DNA of 51,522 bases from Cyanodermella asteris. Its lineage: Eukaryota; Ascomycota; Lecanoromycetes; Ostropales; Stictidaceae. The DNA is taken from assembly GCA_900618795.1 (NCBI GenBank), contig UYJD01000007.1, positions 1-51,522 of the forward strand, given 5' to 3'. This document shows, piece after piece, positions 1-10,577 of the stretch. Both the position numbers and the translations under genes were made by a program. Under the pieces are notes generated by a model, which saw only the letters and a list, made by a program, of their open reading frames with translations, did no database searches and was not told the origin of the DNA. How positions within the stretch are numbered: position 1 is the stretch's first letter; every line of letters begins with the position of its first letter.

Positions 1-423
1 CTTGCACAGGTCAGGGAGATTACGAGACGTCTCATCCTTCACCTCCAGGACCACATCTGTTGTACCACGGTAGCACGGACCGTGTTTCAACTGCTTTCGT
101 TCTGCGTACTTGACGATCGAATCGCAAAACGAGGCAAGAAGCACCGTGTGGTGCTGGTCTGGAATGATCCAGCAGGTCTCGGATCAGTGTCATCGGCATG
201 TTATCATGTATATGCGTTCGTCTTTGAGCAAACACCCCAACATCCATTCTGTCAACTGGAATTCCTTCCTTTCGAACTCTTGGTCATCAAAGGGGACGCG
301 TGTTTGACAGTCTGTCTCTCTCCACGGAGAGACAGGAACGTGTTCTCGGCCTCCACGTGATACGATCAGGCGTACGACAGCCGCAGACGAGGCGATTTCG
401 ATGCCGCTCCGCGGATCGGGTCG

Positions 424-1025
424 AACGTAGACCGAAAACCACCATGACATGTCCCGGGATATTTGGCCCTGGTTTCTGCGCCAAAGCAGAAAACAGCCCA
501 TATGTCGGCTTGTCGTACCGTCAAACTTGACAAAGTTCTCGAGAAGGCACAGCCCGACCGTAAGCCAATGTGGTCTTCGAAACAAGGCCCACGTACTATG
601 GGAACTCGGTCGAATGAAACCGTACGGCCATTAGAACGGATCTCTCGTCTGATCGCGCCGCAGAAGTCCAAAGGTCGTCGCTGGAAACTATCAAGAACCT
701 GACCTACTACCGTCCCTCTCGAGAACACGCAGAGCGTAGATAAGCATATTCGCCATTTCGAATCATATATAGGCTCCCATATTTCAGCGTACGGCCCAAT
801 ACCAGTAGACAAAATCTGCTGCTTCCATCCTTTGAGATCTGAACCGTTAGAGAGGCTGTTCGCTGGCTACGCGCTTGCTTCCATAAAGACAACGCACCGC
901 ACGTATCGGTGTCGAGGACGAAAAGCAAAGCGTATCGCGGTCGGCGTAATAACTTGAGGCCCCGGGCCAAAACGTAGACCGAAAACCACCATGACATACT
1001 GCCCGGATGTTCCGCCCTGGTCCCG
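424..1025 (+). repeat. Diverged direct duplication, cores at 424-450 and 971-997
   Basis: The 27 bases at 424-450 recur exactly at 971-997, 547 bp downstream. Similarity continues weakly for about 28 bases on the right (matching CCGGAT, GCCCTGGT and GCG blocks) and dissolves on both sides. On the minus strand the two copies give partly similar short peptides around MSWWFSVYV, followed some 50 residues later by a loosely similar L-GR/ER-YMI segment. That could mean two decayed copies of one small coding segment. No frame is open through both copies and the family is unknown to me. Confidence 0.55.
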
Positions 1026-1713
1026 CGGTTCCCGACGAAGCCGAAAGCCCGATTTTCGCGTTTTGTCTTCGAACGTGGTTTGCTGAAAGGATATCTGACG
1101 CCACACGGCCCCGCCCGTAATCGGTGGAAGGCCACTCTCATTCCGAGGAACAAAGGCCCGACGAAACCGTAATCGAGGATAATACCTCAAATATAATGCA
1201 GAGCCCAGTCCACCGACCGAGGGCGTGAACCACATACTCGAGTTCATTCCATCTGATCATGCTGCAGAGGTGCCAGACCGTCGTCCTCTACGGCCATCCG
1301 AATCGACCCACTGTCGTTCTGCTTGAGCGTGCAGAGCGTGCAAGGTTCCGCAGGATGGCATGAGGGACCATAGCCCCTCCGCCGATTCACCAACTCACAA
1401 CATCGTAAGCACTTTTTGATATCAATATCGAGAACATCGATCAGAACCAAAGGCAAACACGCCGTGGTGATGGTGGTGGAAGGTAGTTAACAGCACACCG
1501 CAAACCGAGCACAGCACCACCATATCCGAATTTCGACCCGCGTGATTACCCCACCCCACACCGTCATCTCCTCTCCGATGTTGCATTCCCCCGGACGTCG
1601 ACTCGCTTGACTATGGCAAAGAGGAAGAGAACCCACAACGCCGGAACATTTTTTTCGTTGTTCCCTTGATTTCTTGAGCAGCGAAGACCAGCCGTGCGCG
1701 GCACTCCAAAAAT

Positions 1714-1732
1714 CGACGACGACGACGACGAC
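1714..1732 (+). repeat. CGA trinucleotide microsatellite
   Basis: About six uninterrupted CGA units are followed directly by an A-rich stretch. It lies in non-coding sequence as far as I can tell. Confidence 0.7.
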
Positions 1733-2210
1733 AAAAAGCGTTGTCACCAAAAAATGATTCGATGGTGTCGACCCGAATACGAAAAAGACTGCGCAGAGAC
1801 GTCAGTCGTACGAGTTCCTTGTATGTTTTCCGAAACACGGCGGAGTCGTCGTTGCGCAGGCCAAAAGATAAAAAGGAAAAAAAAAAAAAACTGCTGCGCG
1901 TGAGCATCGTTGCTCACATTCGGAGAAGCGAGTGCTGGTCTATACCACGAGCTCCAACCAACACCCGCGAAACGTGCTCTGCGTTTCAAGCCACAAGCTG
2001 GTGGAGAGGAACAGAGAGACGCAAACGTCAGAACCCTCGAAGCTGACGTCCCGCTGTAGCGACTAGAGGCATTTGAACAGACGGCAGGACCGCCGTCGCT
2101 TCTTCTGATCACGGACTCTGCCTCAAACCAGGGTCCTGTTTCTCAAGTACACACAGACATGATCGATAACATCTTCGACCTATCGTCGTCTGCACAATCT
2201 TTGCGCACCG

Positions 2211-2230
2211 TGGAGTATTCTCATATATAG
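2211..2230. promoter_or_regulatory. TATA-like element shared with two sites at 29 kb and 32 kb
   Basis: The 20 bases here read tggagtattctcatatatag. Closely similar stretches lie at 29341-29360 and 32037-32056. All three sit in gene-poor sequence. It could be a core promoter or a repeat remnant; no transcript start can be fixed from the sequence. Confidence 0.3.
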
Positions 2231-2389
2231 AACAAATGAAACAGAAGTATGCAAGTCAATGTCACATCAACGTTTTGGTTCATGCAAGTGAGGTTGTTAT
2301 TCGCTGGGAAACAACTCGCTACTAATACAAGAGTTTGCCATATAGGCTATGCATCATGCAAACACGCTTCAAGCATCACAAACATTACC

Positions 2390-5300
2390 TCAAGCCGTAA
2401 CCATCCGAGGTACAACGCCTTGATCATTAATAACAGGCCCTTCGACCGTTGGTAGAGTGGCATCATCCTTTACATTGCTACTCAGGGCTGGCGTGTCAAT
2501 CGCCGTCTTCGTGGGAAGCTGGTTCTCTTTGCCTGTGCCAGCTTGCGCATCGGTGACTGTTACCTTTGTAGAATCGGTATTCAAGTCGATGCGCTCGGGA
2601 ACTAGAGTCTTTCCACTGTTGTCGCGGCTGCGTCCGGTAGGCGTGGGGTGCTGTTTCTGCTGCGGGCTTGGTTCTGGAGCACTGCTGGGACTGAGATGAG
2701 AAGTGTCCATGGTGTGGTCAGTCCTATTGACCCCATCGTCAGCGCACGCCAGATTCGTTGCATTGTTCGGTGCCGAAGCCTCAGCTGCAGAATCCTTGCT
2801 CGCATGCTCCTCGTTTGACTGGACCCGAGTGTCAAGTGCCGACTGACTCTTGAGCCATCTCTTGTCAGCTCGCTTCGCGCTCTTTCTAAGAGCATGATGT
2901 GTTCTGAACTTGGGCTTCATCGGAACATCAGGTCCCTTGATGCGATGACCCTTCTCGTTCCTCTGAACTCGCTTCTTCCTTTCAGCCTTGCGAGTCTGTC
3001 TTGCCTTTTCCAGCTCGCGAGCATGGCGTTCGACATCTTCGCGGAATTCGACTTCCCAGTCGCGACCTTCGCGCTTGGCTTCGAGTGCCCGCTGCATGCC
3101 TTGGACATTGGCGATGATGCCGTTCTCCTTGAGCCATTGTTTACGACGCCAGACTTGAACACGGCCGCGGAGTCCTTGCTGCTTGATGACCTTTTTGATT
3201 TCGCGGTTGATGTCCTCAACAACTTCCCAGGCATCGGCGACGGCCTTGCTGGCTTGTTTGCGCTGCTCACCGGAGAGTTCGTTGAACCTGAGCTCACCTT
3301 CCACTATGCGGGTGCGGCGGATGAACATTGTCGGCTGGCGATGCTTGGTAATTTCCTTGTGAACGCCCTTCATGGCATATGCTGGTGGACCGATAATCGC
3401 GGCGAGGTCTTTCAGGACAAAGCCACCGACACCCTTTCCGACGCCCTCGACGAATCCGATTGCTCCGCCGTACTTTGCGCCACGGTATGGTTGCATAACG
3501 AGGCCACTCCAGCTGTCCCAGATGCCGTAGGCGAATTCATCGCCTCCTGCACGGAGACCAGAATGGAAGCCCGTGATGCGACGTGATGTGCGGACTGTTT
3601 CATCCCCATAAAGGCGAGGCGCATTGTGAAGACCTTGAGCAAGAGCGAGCCACAAGTTCATGGGCAGCTTGAGGAGAGCCCCACCAGACTGTTTGAAGCC
3701 TCGACCAATTTCCTCTACCAGCTCAATGGCAACGTCATTGTCAGACTCATCATCTTCGCTGTCGTTGACCAAGGTCTTGTCATCGGCAGTCTTCTTCGTT
3801 TTCGGAGTAGTGGCTTTGCGGAACCGAAGCATATTGAAAATCGAAGCATGTGTATCAGGGTGGGGTGGCTCGTTTCCATCAGGAAGCATACTCTCAGTAC
3901 CAAGCTCGCCACCTTTGTCTCGTGCATCTTGCTGCTTCTGCTCGAGTTCATCGTGTTTCATGTGCTCGCCGGCTGGCAGCGTTGCTGAAAGCTTCTTGTC
4001 GCGATCGTCCGCCTTTTGCAAATCTTCTTGTTCCTGCGTCTTATATGCCTTGTCACCATTCTTAGCGCTCTCCTTCAGCTGCTCACTCCGTTTGTCGCGA
4101 TTGTACTTTGCACGTGTCTCCTTGCGCTTGATGATCTTCGACCAGTGGAAAGGAATTTTGCCAATGCCAGCTCCAGTTTCCACCAAGCTACCCAAGACAC
4201 TGGTGCCCATGCCGGTCAATGGCTCGCCAGGCCCTTCAAAATCGTTCCAATCAAAGATTCGTACGAGTCGAAGATCGTTCCATGAGATCTTGCCCTGCTT
4301 GATGAGTATGTGTGCCGCAAGGGGCGACAAGTGAACTTCGCTGCCCTTTAAACTCCACACCGCAACGCGATCTTGGAGGACACTGCAGCGGAGGCTATGT
4401 TGACCACGTCTGGGTAGATGTCTGTGGAAAGACTTGACCGCATTTTCAGCACCGTCGCCCTCTGCTTCAATCTTCTCAGCCATCAGTTTTGCATTTTTCT
4501 GCTTTTCCTCTGTCAGGAGTTCCTTGATGCCTTCCGCAAGCTTGTCCGAAGAGAGCTGCTTGTACGGGACTGGTTCGGCACCAGCACCAGCCTTTGCGAT
4601 CATAGCGCCCCAAAATGGCTGGTCACCGAAGAATGGAATCACCATGGTGGGTTTGCCGCACTTGAGACCGATGGCTGTGGTGCCAGCGCCACCATGATGT
4701 ACCACTGCCCGAACTCGTGGAAACAGCCAGTCATGCGGAGTATTGTCCAGCATGAAAATATTCTCAGGAAGGTCATCTCCACCAAGGCCACCCCAGCCTT
4801 TGTTAACGAGAGCTCGGACGCCCGCCTTTTTGACGGCCTCGAAAATGAGGTCTGTGAACTTATCAGGATCATCGACGACAATGCTGCCAAAACCAATGTA
4901 TACTGGTGGCTCTCCTGCATCTAGGAACTTGGCAAGGTCGTCTGGTGGTTTGAAAGAACTGGCCAGGTCAAGGAAGACGAAACCAGTAATGTTGATCTCC
5001 GCGCCCCAATCAGCTGGTTTGGGGATCAAACCTGGACTCCACAGATATGAATATGGAACCTTCATGCGGAATAGCTGACCGGGAGCCCACAGCATGCTCA
5101 TGGCGTCAAGGCCCAGCGTTTTGACACGGAATTCGTTGATCAGGTCGCCGAGACCCTGCCACTGCATCATCTCGACAAGAGGGTAGCTCATGAAATTGGT
5201 GTAATTGGCATCCACGTTGGTCTGCCGGATGTTTGTGAGGGGATGGGGGAATTGTTGGGTAGGAGTGTTAGGGAAGGTAAACATGAGATGCAGTGGTATT

Positions 5301-6604
5301 CCAAGACGCTCGGCGCAATGAATGTGAGCGAAGCTGGGAGGGTTTGCGATGATGGCATCGGCGACAAATGGGTTCTTGCCTTCGAGAAGCTTGCGGTTGC
5401 TCGGGTCAGGTTCCGAGTCGGAGCTGCCGATGCATGCTCGCCAGAAACCCTGGAACATCTCGAACATTTGCGCCCTTCGCCGAGGGATCTCACCAGATCG
5501 GAGCGTTTCCGACTTTGGTATCAGGCCAGGATTCTTGACCATGAATGCCATGAGCTCAGCCGGATCACCGCCGACATTGAAGAACTCCAGCTTGGCATCC
5601 TCTTCGACAAACTTCTTGAATGTTGGATGTGTTGCGATCCTGACTCGGTGGCCGTGTTGCTCCTTGAGAATCTTTCCCAGACGGAGGAAGGGCTGGATGT
5701 CGCCTCTCGACCCTATGACCATCACGACAATGTTGAGTTTGGGGGTTGGTAGTGGGTCATCGATGGACAAATCGGAGACAGTGGAAGCTGTGCGTTTGGT
5801 GCTCAGCCCAGGACGCTGCCGCGTGGTCTGTGTCTGCAGCGACTCCAAAAGCGAGTTGCTGTCGGAGACATCCTCATCATTGTCGTGACGAAGATGGTGG
5901 GATGGTGCCAGGTGATGCTGCAAAGAACTACCCAGCGCTTTCGCGAGATAGCCCTTGTGCGCAGTCTCCCGCATGGAAATGTTCAACCGCCCGTCATGCT
6001 TAGAGACGTGACCCCGCGTCTTGTACCCTTGGTCGCCAAACGCGAAACGTCGGTATTGGTCGGAAGGCCGTCTTTGAAGTGGCGAAGTCGTGGAGCGTTG
6101 TAGCTTGTTCGGATCCGCATGCTCCCTTCGTGCTGGAGAACTCCCTTTCTCGTCGTCAGAGCTCTCTGAATAATCCGAGCCCCAAACCTCCGGATCGTAG
6201 ACCGAGCTCTGCCCTGTGTTGGTAGAGGGGCGAAACATGGAAGGTTTTTCAGTGCCATACTTGCGTGGACCCGAAGGTCGAATGGGAGCAGAACCGATGC
6301 GCTGAAGCAAGCCCGGGGTGTCATGACCATTGGTTGGGGCCTTGGCTTGACCTTTGCTCTTCGTCCGTCGCGCAAGCGGTGACGAGTCTCTCCGAGCAGG
6401 AAAGAAAGGAAACGAATTCTGTCGCTGGGGTGAAGGTCGCCTCAAGGGAGATGGAGTTGCCGTCTCGGGTTCTTGGGTTTCTGTGGGATATGGGAAGTCC
6501 AGAGCAGGAGGAATGGGAAGGATGTCGACGCCCGAGATATTTGTATCCCCACGAGACCTCCGCGTACGCTCTTCCTGAGCCTTTCCAACGATGTCGGACG
6601 CCAT
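2390..6604 (-). CDS. Sterol 3-beta-glucosyltransferase-like protein (GT28/UGT family)
   Basis: The protein has 1,404 residues and no intron in its coding part. Residues 1-285 are a disordered Ser/Pro/Arg-rich leader. From about 290 a glycosyltransferase-28 N-terminal domain begins with VVMVIGSRGDIQPFLRLG. The UDP-sugar half carries VVHHGGAGTTAIGLKCGKP at about 634-652, then PFFGDQPFWG. This is the family that glucosylates membrane sterols from UDP-glucose, related to fungal ATG26/UGT51. Unlike ATG26, I see no PH or GRAM domain before the catalytic part. Behind it come charged linkers and a glycine-patterned stretch, GFVEGVGKGVGGFVLKDLA, that recalls C-terminal segments of VPS13/ATG2-type lipid-transfer proteins; this resemblance is inference. 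I chose the first in-frame ATG at 6604, after a leader intron. The substrate is not proven. Confidence 0.9.
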   Translation of the reverse strand: MASDIVGKAQEERTRRSRGDTNISGVDILPIPPALDFPYPTETQEPETATPSPLRRPSPQRQNSFPFFPARRDSSPLARRTKSKGQAKAPTNGHDTPGLLQRIGSAPIRPSGPRKYGTEKPSMFRPSTNTGQSSVYDPEVWGSDYSESSDDEKGSSPARREHADPNKLQRSTTSPLQRRPSDQYRRFAFGDQGYKTRGHVSKHDGRLNISMRETAHKGYLAKALGSSLQHHLAPSHHLRHDNDEDVSDSNSLLESLQTQTTRQRPGLSTKRTASTVSDLSIDDPLPTPKLNIVVMVIGSRGDIQPFLRLGKILKEQHGHRVRIATHPTFKKFVEEDAKLEFFNVGGDPAELMAFMVKNPGLIPKSETLRSGEIPRRRAQMFEMFQGFWRACIGSSDSEPDPSNRKLLEGKNPFVADAIIANPPSFAHIHCAERLGIPLHLMFTFPNTPTQQFPHPLTNIRQTNVDANYTNFMSYPLVEMMQWQGLGDLINEFRVKTLGLDAMSMLWAPGQLFRMKVPYSYLWSPGLIPKPADWGAEINITGFVFLDLASSFKPPDDLAKFLDAGEPPVYIGFGSIVVDDPDKFTDLIFEAVKKAGVRALVNKGWGGLGGDDLPENIFMLDNTPHDWLFPRVRAVVHHGGAGTTAIGLKCGKPTMVIPFFGDQPFWGAMIAKAGAGAEPVPYKQLSSDKLAEGIKELLTEEKQKNAKLMAEKIEAEGDGAENAVKSFHRHLPRRGQHSLRCSVLQDRVAVWSLKGSEVHLSPLAAHILIKQGKISWNDLRLVRIFDWNDFEGPGEPLTGMGTSVLGSLVETGAGIGKIPFHWSKIIKRKETRAKYNRDKRSEQLKESAKNGDKAYKTQEQEDLQKADDRDKKLSATLPAGEHMKHDELEQKQQDARDKGGELGTESMLPDGNEPPHPDTHASIFNMLRFRKATTPKTKKTADDKTLVNDSEDDESDNDVAIELVEEIGRGFKQSGGALLKLPMNLWLALAQGLHNAPRLYGDETVRTSRRITGFHSGLRAGGDEFAYGIWDSWSGLVMQPYRGAKYGGAIGFVEGVGKGVGGFVLKDLAAIIGPPAYAMKGVHKEITKHRQPTMFIRRTRIVEGELRFNELSGEQRKQASKAVADAWEVVEDINREIKKVIKQQGLRGRVQVWRRKQWLKENGIIANVQGMQRALEAKREGRDWEVEFREDVERHARELEKARQTRKAERKKRVQRNEKGHRIKGPDVPMKPKFRTHHALRKSAKRADKRWLKSQSALDTRVQSNEEHASKDSAAEASAPNNATNLACADDGVNRTDHTMDTSHLSPSSAPEPSPQQKQHPTPTGRSRDNSGKTLVPERIDLNTDSTKVTVTDAQAGTGKENQLPTKTAIDTPALSSNVKDDATLPTVEGPVINDQGVVPRMVTA

Positions 6605-6733
6605 TATCGGGTTCAAAATCGCACGCCTGTGTCGGATGCTGGCCGAGGTCGTTGGTGAACAGGCGATTAGGCCCGTGGAACGGCGTCGCCAGATCGCGTC
6701 CGTGCGACCCGGTGAGTCGTGGATGAAGAAACT

Positions 6734-6789
6734 CTGCAAATTGGATTAGTGTGAAGCTGGCAGACAGCCTAAGGCTTGCAAAGACTGAC
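6734..6789 (-). other. Probable 5'-leader intron of the glucosyltransferase gene
   Basis: On the minus strand a GTCAGT donor, a CACTAAT branch-like site and a TTTGCAG acceptor enclose 56 nt, 130 bases upstream of the ATG at 6604. The reading frame has no ATG between the acceptor and that start, so the intron would lie in the leader. Confidence 0.55.
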
Positions 6790-8990
6790 CCGAAGTAGGC
6801 GTTTCGCGTCAGCACAGTGACGGGGACTCGGATTAGAAGATGGAAGCGCGTGACATCACAACGAGGTGGATGCTCAAAACGGTCGGAAAAGCTCCGGAGC
6901 TCCCCATCGATCTACACAAGCACGCCCGGACAAGCCAGCCGCTGACGGCCTGCCGAAGTTCGCTTTCTCTGCCTCTTCCAATGGCGCTGTTCGGAGGCGG
7001 TCGGCAGGCCAGCCAGTGCATGCAGAAGGCGCAAAATGCATGCATTGCTAATCGACTTGTTCGCCAAGCCTTACGTCATCGTCACGGGACCCGAATTTGC
7101 ACAACACAGCTTCGGCTCTTGTTTCTCTCCTTGACCGCCGAAGCTCGTATCCCTGCACTTTCAAAAGCCTCCCGCAAGACCCGGCAGTCGGAAGTCAGGG
7201 GACTGGTACCCGGGTATGCTCAGAGTTGTTCAAATCGCCCGGGGACGTGCTCAGCTTTGACGTAGCTACTTAAGTACCTGTTGAACCTGTAGGCTTTCAT
7301 ACACTCGTACAGATATGGCGGGCCACACCAAGAGACCCTGGCCAGTACGTGCTGGGACGACTTCCGTGACAGCTTCAAGCTGACCGCATCGCGGAACCCG
7401 CGCGTGCCCCCTGCCTCTGTCCCGTATTCCTCCTTGCAGGGATCAGATCCGCTTGCCAGTCTGTTTCCAGCTGTTTCCTCGGCGTTCGGAGTACGCAGCG
7501 CTAGCAGCTTATTCAGCCCAAGCTGCGGAGGCGTGATGAGTGGAACCACGAAATGAAGAGCTCGATTTCGGCGAGATCTGTTTCAGCCTGCAAGCAGTCG
7601 CAGCACTGCGCTTGCCAGCTCTCACAGGTGTTGTTGAAGGAGCGTGAGCCTTCTCGCCGAAGTGCAGTTATGTCGACTCTCATCAGTCTCGCGTAACCGA
7701 AAAAGCAACAAGGCTGAATTCGGTTGATGGCTTGCTGCTTCAGCTATTACCACCATTTCGCCCTCATTTGCAGGTCATGATAGCATCGAGCAAGCTACGA
7801 CGTGTTTCTTCTGAAACGCTTTCCAATGCCTTGTCGAAAATGAGCCATTGGGTCGCTGCAACGGTTCCGAGCTTCAGCAGCGCTTGCGTTGGACAAACCA
7901 TGGGCTCATTGTTGGCAGCTCCAACTCAAGCATGCGGTATTGTGACCATGCCCATTGTGCAGTACTCCCTTCTTGCTTTAATCACGCTCGTGAGCCATTT
8001 GATTGTCGGCATCCATCCTGTCAGCATGCCACGAATCTCGCATAAAAGCAGTCTTCAGAACTGGCCAGGTATTCAGATATCACTCACACATACAATTTTG
8101 ACAATCCAGTACTCATCATAAGACTAACTCGGTCGGGCTGAAGACGTTCCCGGCGGTTCCGAGAAATTAAAAAGGTGCAAGTGAGGTTGACGCGCTCAGC
8201 ACGTGCCGTGCAAGCAGTCATCTTCACAGTCAGAAGCTCGCTGGCTCGCCCAGCCTTTCGAACTCCCGACGCTAAGTCGATCCACAGGTAGTGGCCAGCA
8301 ACTTCTTGGATTCAGCTGCATGCTCACCTATCCAGTTCTTTGACCAGGCGGTCCCGATTCCCTGTTCTTGGTCTGCATTGCAAGATTTTGGTTGGTCACG
8401 AACCTTGGATGACATTATAAAAGTGGCACAGCCGTCCACTTGACCATCTTTCACAAGAACACAACCGATCGCGGTCGGACATACGCACCATCAACCATAC
8501 GAGGGCGGTTTCCACATTTGAGCCCGAATTTTGGGTTACCAGACCAAAAAGCGTCACTTGCTAAAATTGAGCCGAAAGTTCACCCCGCGGATCCAAAACT
8601 TGTGAGTAACTTGGCTTGTTGATTGTTCTCAAAGTGCACATCAATTTTGCTGGCTTCGTGCGTAAAGGATTGTTCCCTACGCTATCAGATTTGAGGCTGT
8701 GAGACTGGCAGATATCAATTCGGCGCTTCAAAGTTTGGTGGCAGAGACCGTCAGGGAAGTCGGCATCCACAGAAAACTTTGTAACAGTTCAGTCTACGAC
8801 GGCATAACTAACGAGTTTCAGGCTTTATCCGCATTCACCTCCACCGAATTTGCACACCTCCTCACACCCACACAACGTCAAATAGCACCCCACTCTATCG
8901 ACGACAAGTTCTCCATCATCGAGCAGTATCAGCAGGACTTGGGCGAATCTTACATTACCTCAAGTCTGTGCTGACGAGGCGACCGCTCGA
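6790..8990. other. Divergent intergenic region, no supported gene
   Basis: This separates the minus-strand glucosyltransferase from the plus-strand gene at 8991, so it should hold both promoters. The last 150 bases before 8991 are CT- and CA-rich, as fungal transcript leaders often are. Several open frames of 60-140 codons exist, but they overlap, lack recognisable motifs and mostly lack an ATG with good context. I see no repeat or RNA gene. Confidence 0.5.
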
Positions 8991-10577
8991 ATGTCTTCTT
9001 CACAATATCTGGACGGAGACGATCGTCCCCCGAGCCGCTCATCGTCAAAGCACAAGAAGATCCCGCTCCCCGACTTTGACGGAAATGTTTTCGTCAGCGA
9101 AGATGATCCATATTCAGAGCCTGCTGATATCTCCTATCCGAGACGTCCCGAAAGCTCCGACCCGGATCTCGTTCTCACAATTCGACAATTCTCCACCTGT
9201 GTTGCCCCTTTCAGTCCCATGACTCTCGTCGGGAATCACCAAGAATCCGCGCTCGACTTCCTACTTGCCGTTGCGTTTTGTAACGTTCTACTGCAAGGGG
9301 ATTATAGAAATGGAAAATGGTACCGTTCGAAATTCGACGTCGGGAACCTGGAGCAACGCGTCAATGTTATGCTGGAGGAGGGCGTCACGCAGTATGCAAA
9401 GAGACACATTCGAGAAGACGATCTCAGAGACGCACATGCACTGATCAATAGCGAAATAACCCAACCGGACCTTGACGCAGGCAAGGGTGATCTTGGATAC
9501 TCTCGCGAAGAGATTTACCGCCGTATTGCACCTGGGACGTGGAGTCGAGCCACCATCGTTTTCAAACCGAACGAGGGAGAAGACATCGCTTGTAGCTTTC
9601 CTGAATATTTACAGCCCCAGCTGACACTTGACGAACAGTTGGCGCAATTTGGAAAGTTTAGTCTGGCTGACTTTGTGTCTGAGAACAAGGACATTATTCG
9701 TCGTCGCGGTGGAACACGTAATGACGGCAAAAGATTGTCCAGCTTCGGCTGGAAGCCAAAAGATGCTTGGGCCAACATTGGCAAGAACGAATTCGGTCGT
9801 CCTCCAACACCATTTGGGAACAAGGACATCGAGATGGCGATTGACACCATTCACAAGAGCATCGAGACGGATGACAACTGGAAGGGCAAGAGCAAGGAGA
9901 TACAAAGCCCGGAGATGCTGAGGCATCATGCAGTCGCAGCAATCGGCAAGCTGGATCTCTCCAACTCGAGCACCTCCAAGTCGTGCAAGACCACATTCAA
10001 CCAATCCCACAATTCGTTACAGTCAGTGCGCCATACGAGTACACTGGAGAACGAGTTGGATTTGCGAGAAGCTGTCCTGGGCACCCTCGATTTGTCTACC
10101 GGCGAATCCGAAAATTGGATCGTCCATCCCTCACCTATACGCCGGAAAACCCCTCATGGAGTACTGGAACCGCTTGGGCTGTCTATGCCAAGTTCTACCA
10201 GAGTCTTGAGATCGATGAAAAGCGCGCTGCCACTGCCGCGTCATCCTCGCCAAATAATCAACCTGGACCAGCCTAGCCGTGCGTCGGAGCCTGGAGACGA
10301 TGCTACCGGCGAAGCTCCAACACCGGCGCCTTTCGTCGTGACTAAGAACGCGCCGGAGGAGTCTCATGACGGAATGCAGCTCGACGTGTCAATGAGGGCG
10401 TCTCCGAGTCCGCCACCTTCAGAGCCGCACGAGTCTATGATGACTGAGAGCGCACCGGAGGAAATCAATGGCGGCATCCAGATCGATTCATCGACGAGGG
10501 CATCTCCGAATTTGCCACCTTCGACCTCGGATGAGTCTATCCTGGCAAAGGCTAGATCATGGATGCAGCAACATTAG
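8991..10577 (+). CDS. Hypothetical protein with duplicated 34-residue tail
   Basis: A single open frame of 528 residues starts at an ATG behind a CT/CA-rich leader. I do not recognise the family. The first 75 residues are polar and acidic. Residues 75-300 look folded, with alternating hydrophobic segments such as ESALDFLLAVAFCNVLLQ and a charged helix-like stretch. Residues 300-430 are Ser/Thr- and Arg-rich. The tail contains two adjacent copies of a 34-residue segment, beginning APEESHDGMQLDV and APEEINGGIQIDS. There is no signal peptide or membrane segment. Codon use is normal and even. Residues 380-430 could equally be read in another frame, so a missed small intron there is possible. Confidence 0.75.
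   Translation: MSSSQYLDGDDRPPSRSSSKHKKIPLPDFDGNVFVSEDDPYSEPADISYPRRPESSDPDLVLTIRQFSTCVAPFSPMTLVGNHQESALDFLLAVAFCNVLLQGDYRNGKWYRSKFDVGNLEQRVNVMLEEGVTQYAKRHIREDDLRDAHALINSEITQPDLDAGKGDLGYSREEIYRRIAPGTWSRATIVFKPNEGEDIACSFPEYLQPQLTLDEQLAQFGKFSLADFVSENKDIIRRRGGTRNDGKRLSSFGWKPKDAWANIGKNEFGRPPTPFGNKDIEMAIDTIHKSIETDDNWKGKSKEIQSPEMLRHHAVAAIGKLDLSNSSTSKSCKTTFNQSHNSLQSVRHTSTLENELDLREAVLGTLDLSTGESENWIVHPSPIRRKTPHGVLEPLGLSMPSSTRVLRSMKSALPLPRHPRQIINLDQPSRASEPGDDATGEAPTPAPFVVTKNAPEESHDGMQLDVSMRASPSPPPSEPHESMMTESAPEEINGGIQIDSSTRASPNLPPSTSDESILAKARSWMQQH
10350..10553 (+). repeat. In-frame tandem duplication, 2 x 102 bp
   Basis: Bases 10350-10451 and 10452-10553 are two copies of the same 102-bp, 34-codon unit at the end of the gene starting at 8991. 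Both keep GC(G/A)CCGGAGGA at the start and an ASP-LPPS or ASP-PPPS motif near the middle. Differences are spread evenly, so the duplication is old, and its length is an exact multiple of three. Confidence 0.85.

Larger units (their letters stand above)
1..2210. other. Gene-poor stretch with one diverged direct duplication
   Basis: I see no convincing gene. Open frames on both strands are short, overlap one another, and match no family I know. The stretch holds a diverged direct duplication around 395-480 and 940-1030 (listed separately), a short CGA repeat near 1714-1732 and an A-run near 1878-1891. Base composition is mixed, with plenty of CpG, so this does not look like an AT-rich repeat-mutated block. 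Confidence 0.5.

Noticed and set aside
1-2389. Repeat-induced mutation (RIP) block
   Set aside because: The stretch is not AT-rich, keeps many CpG, and shows no excess of TpA that I can see.
2894-5888. Long plus-strand open frames (up to 230 codons) across this region
   Set aside because: They lie antisense to the glucosyltransferase, lack motifs, and are explained by the codon bias of the real gene on the other strand.
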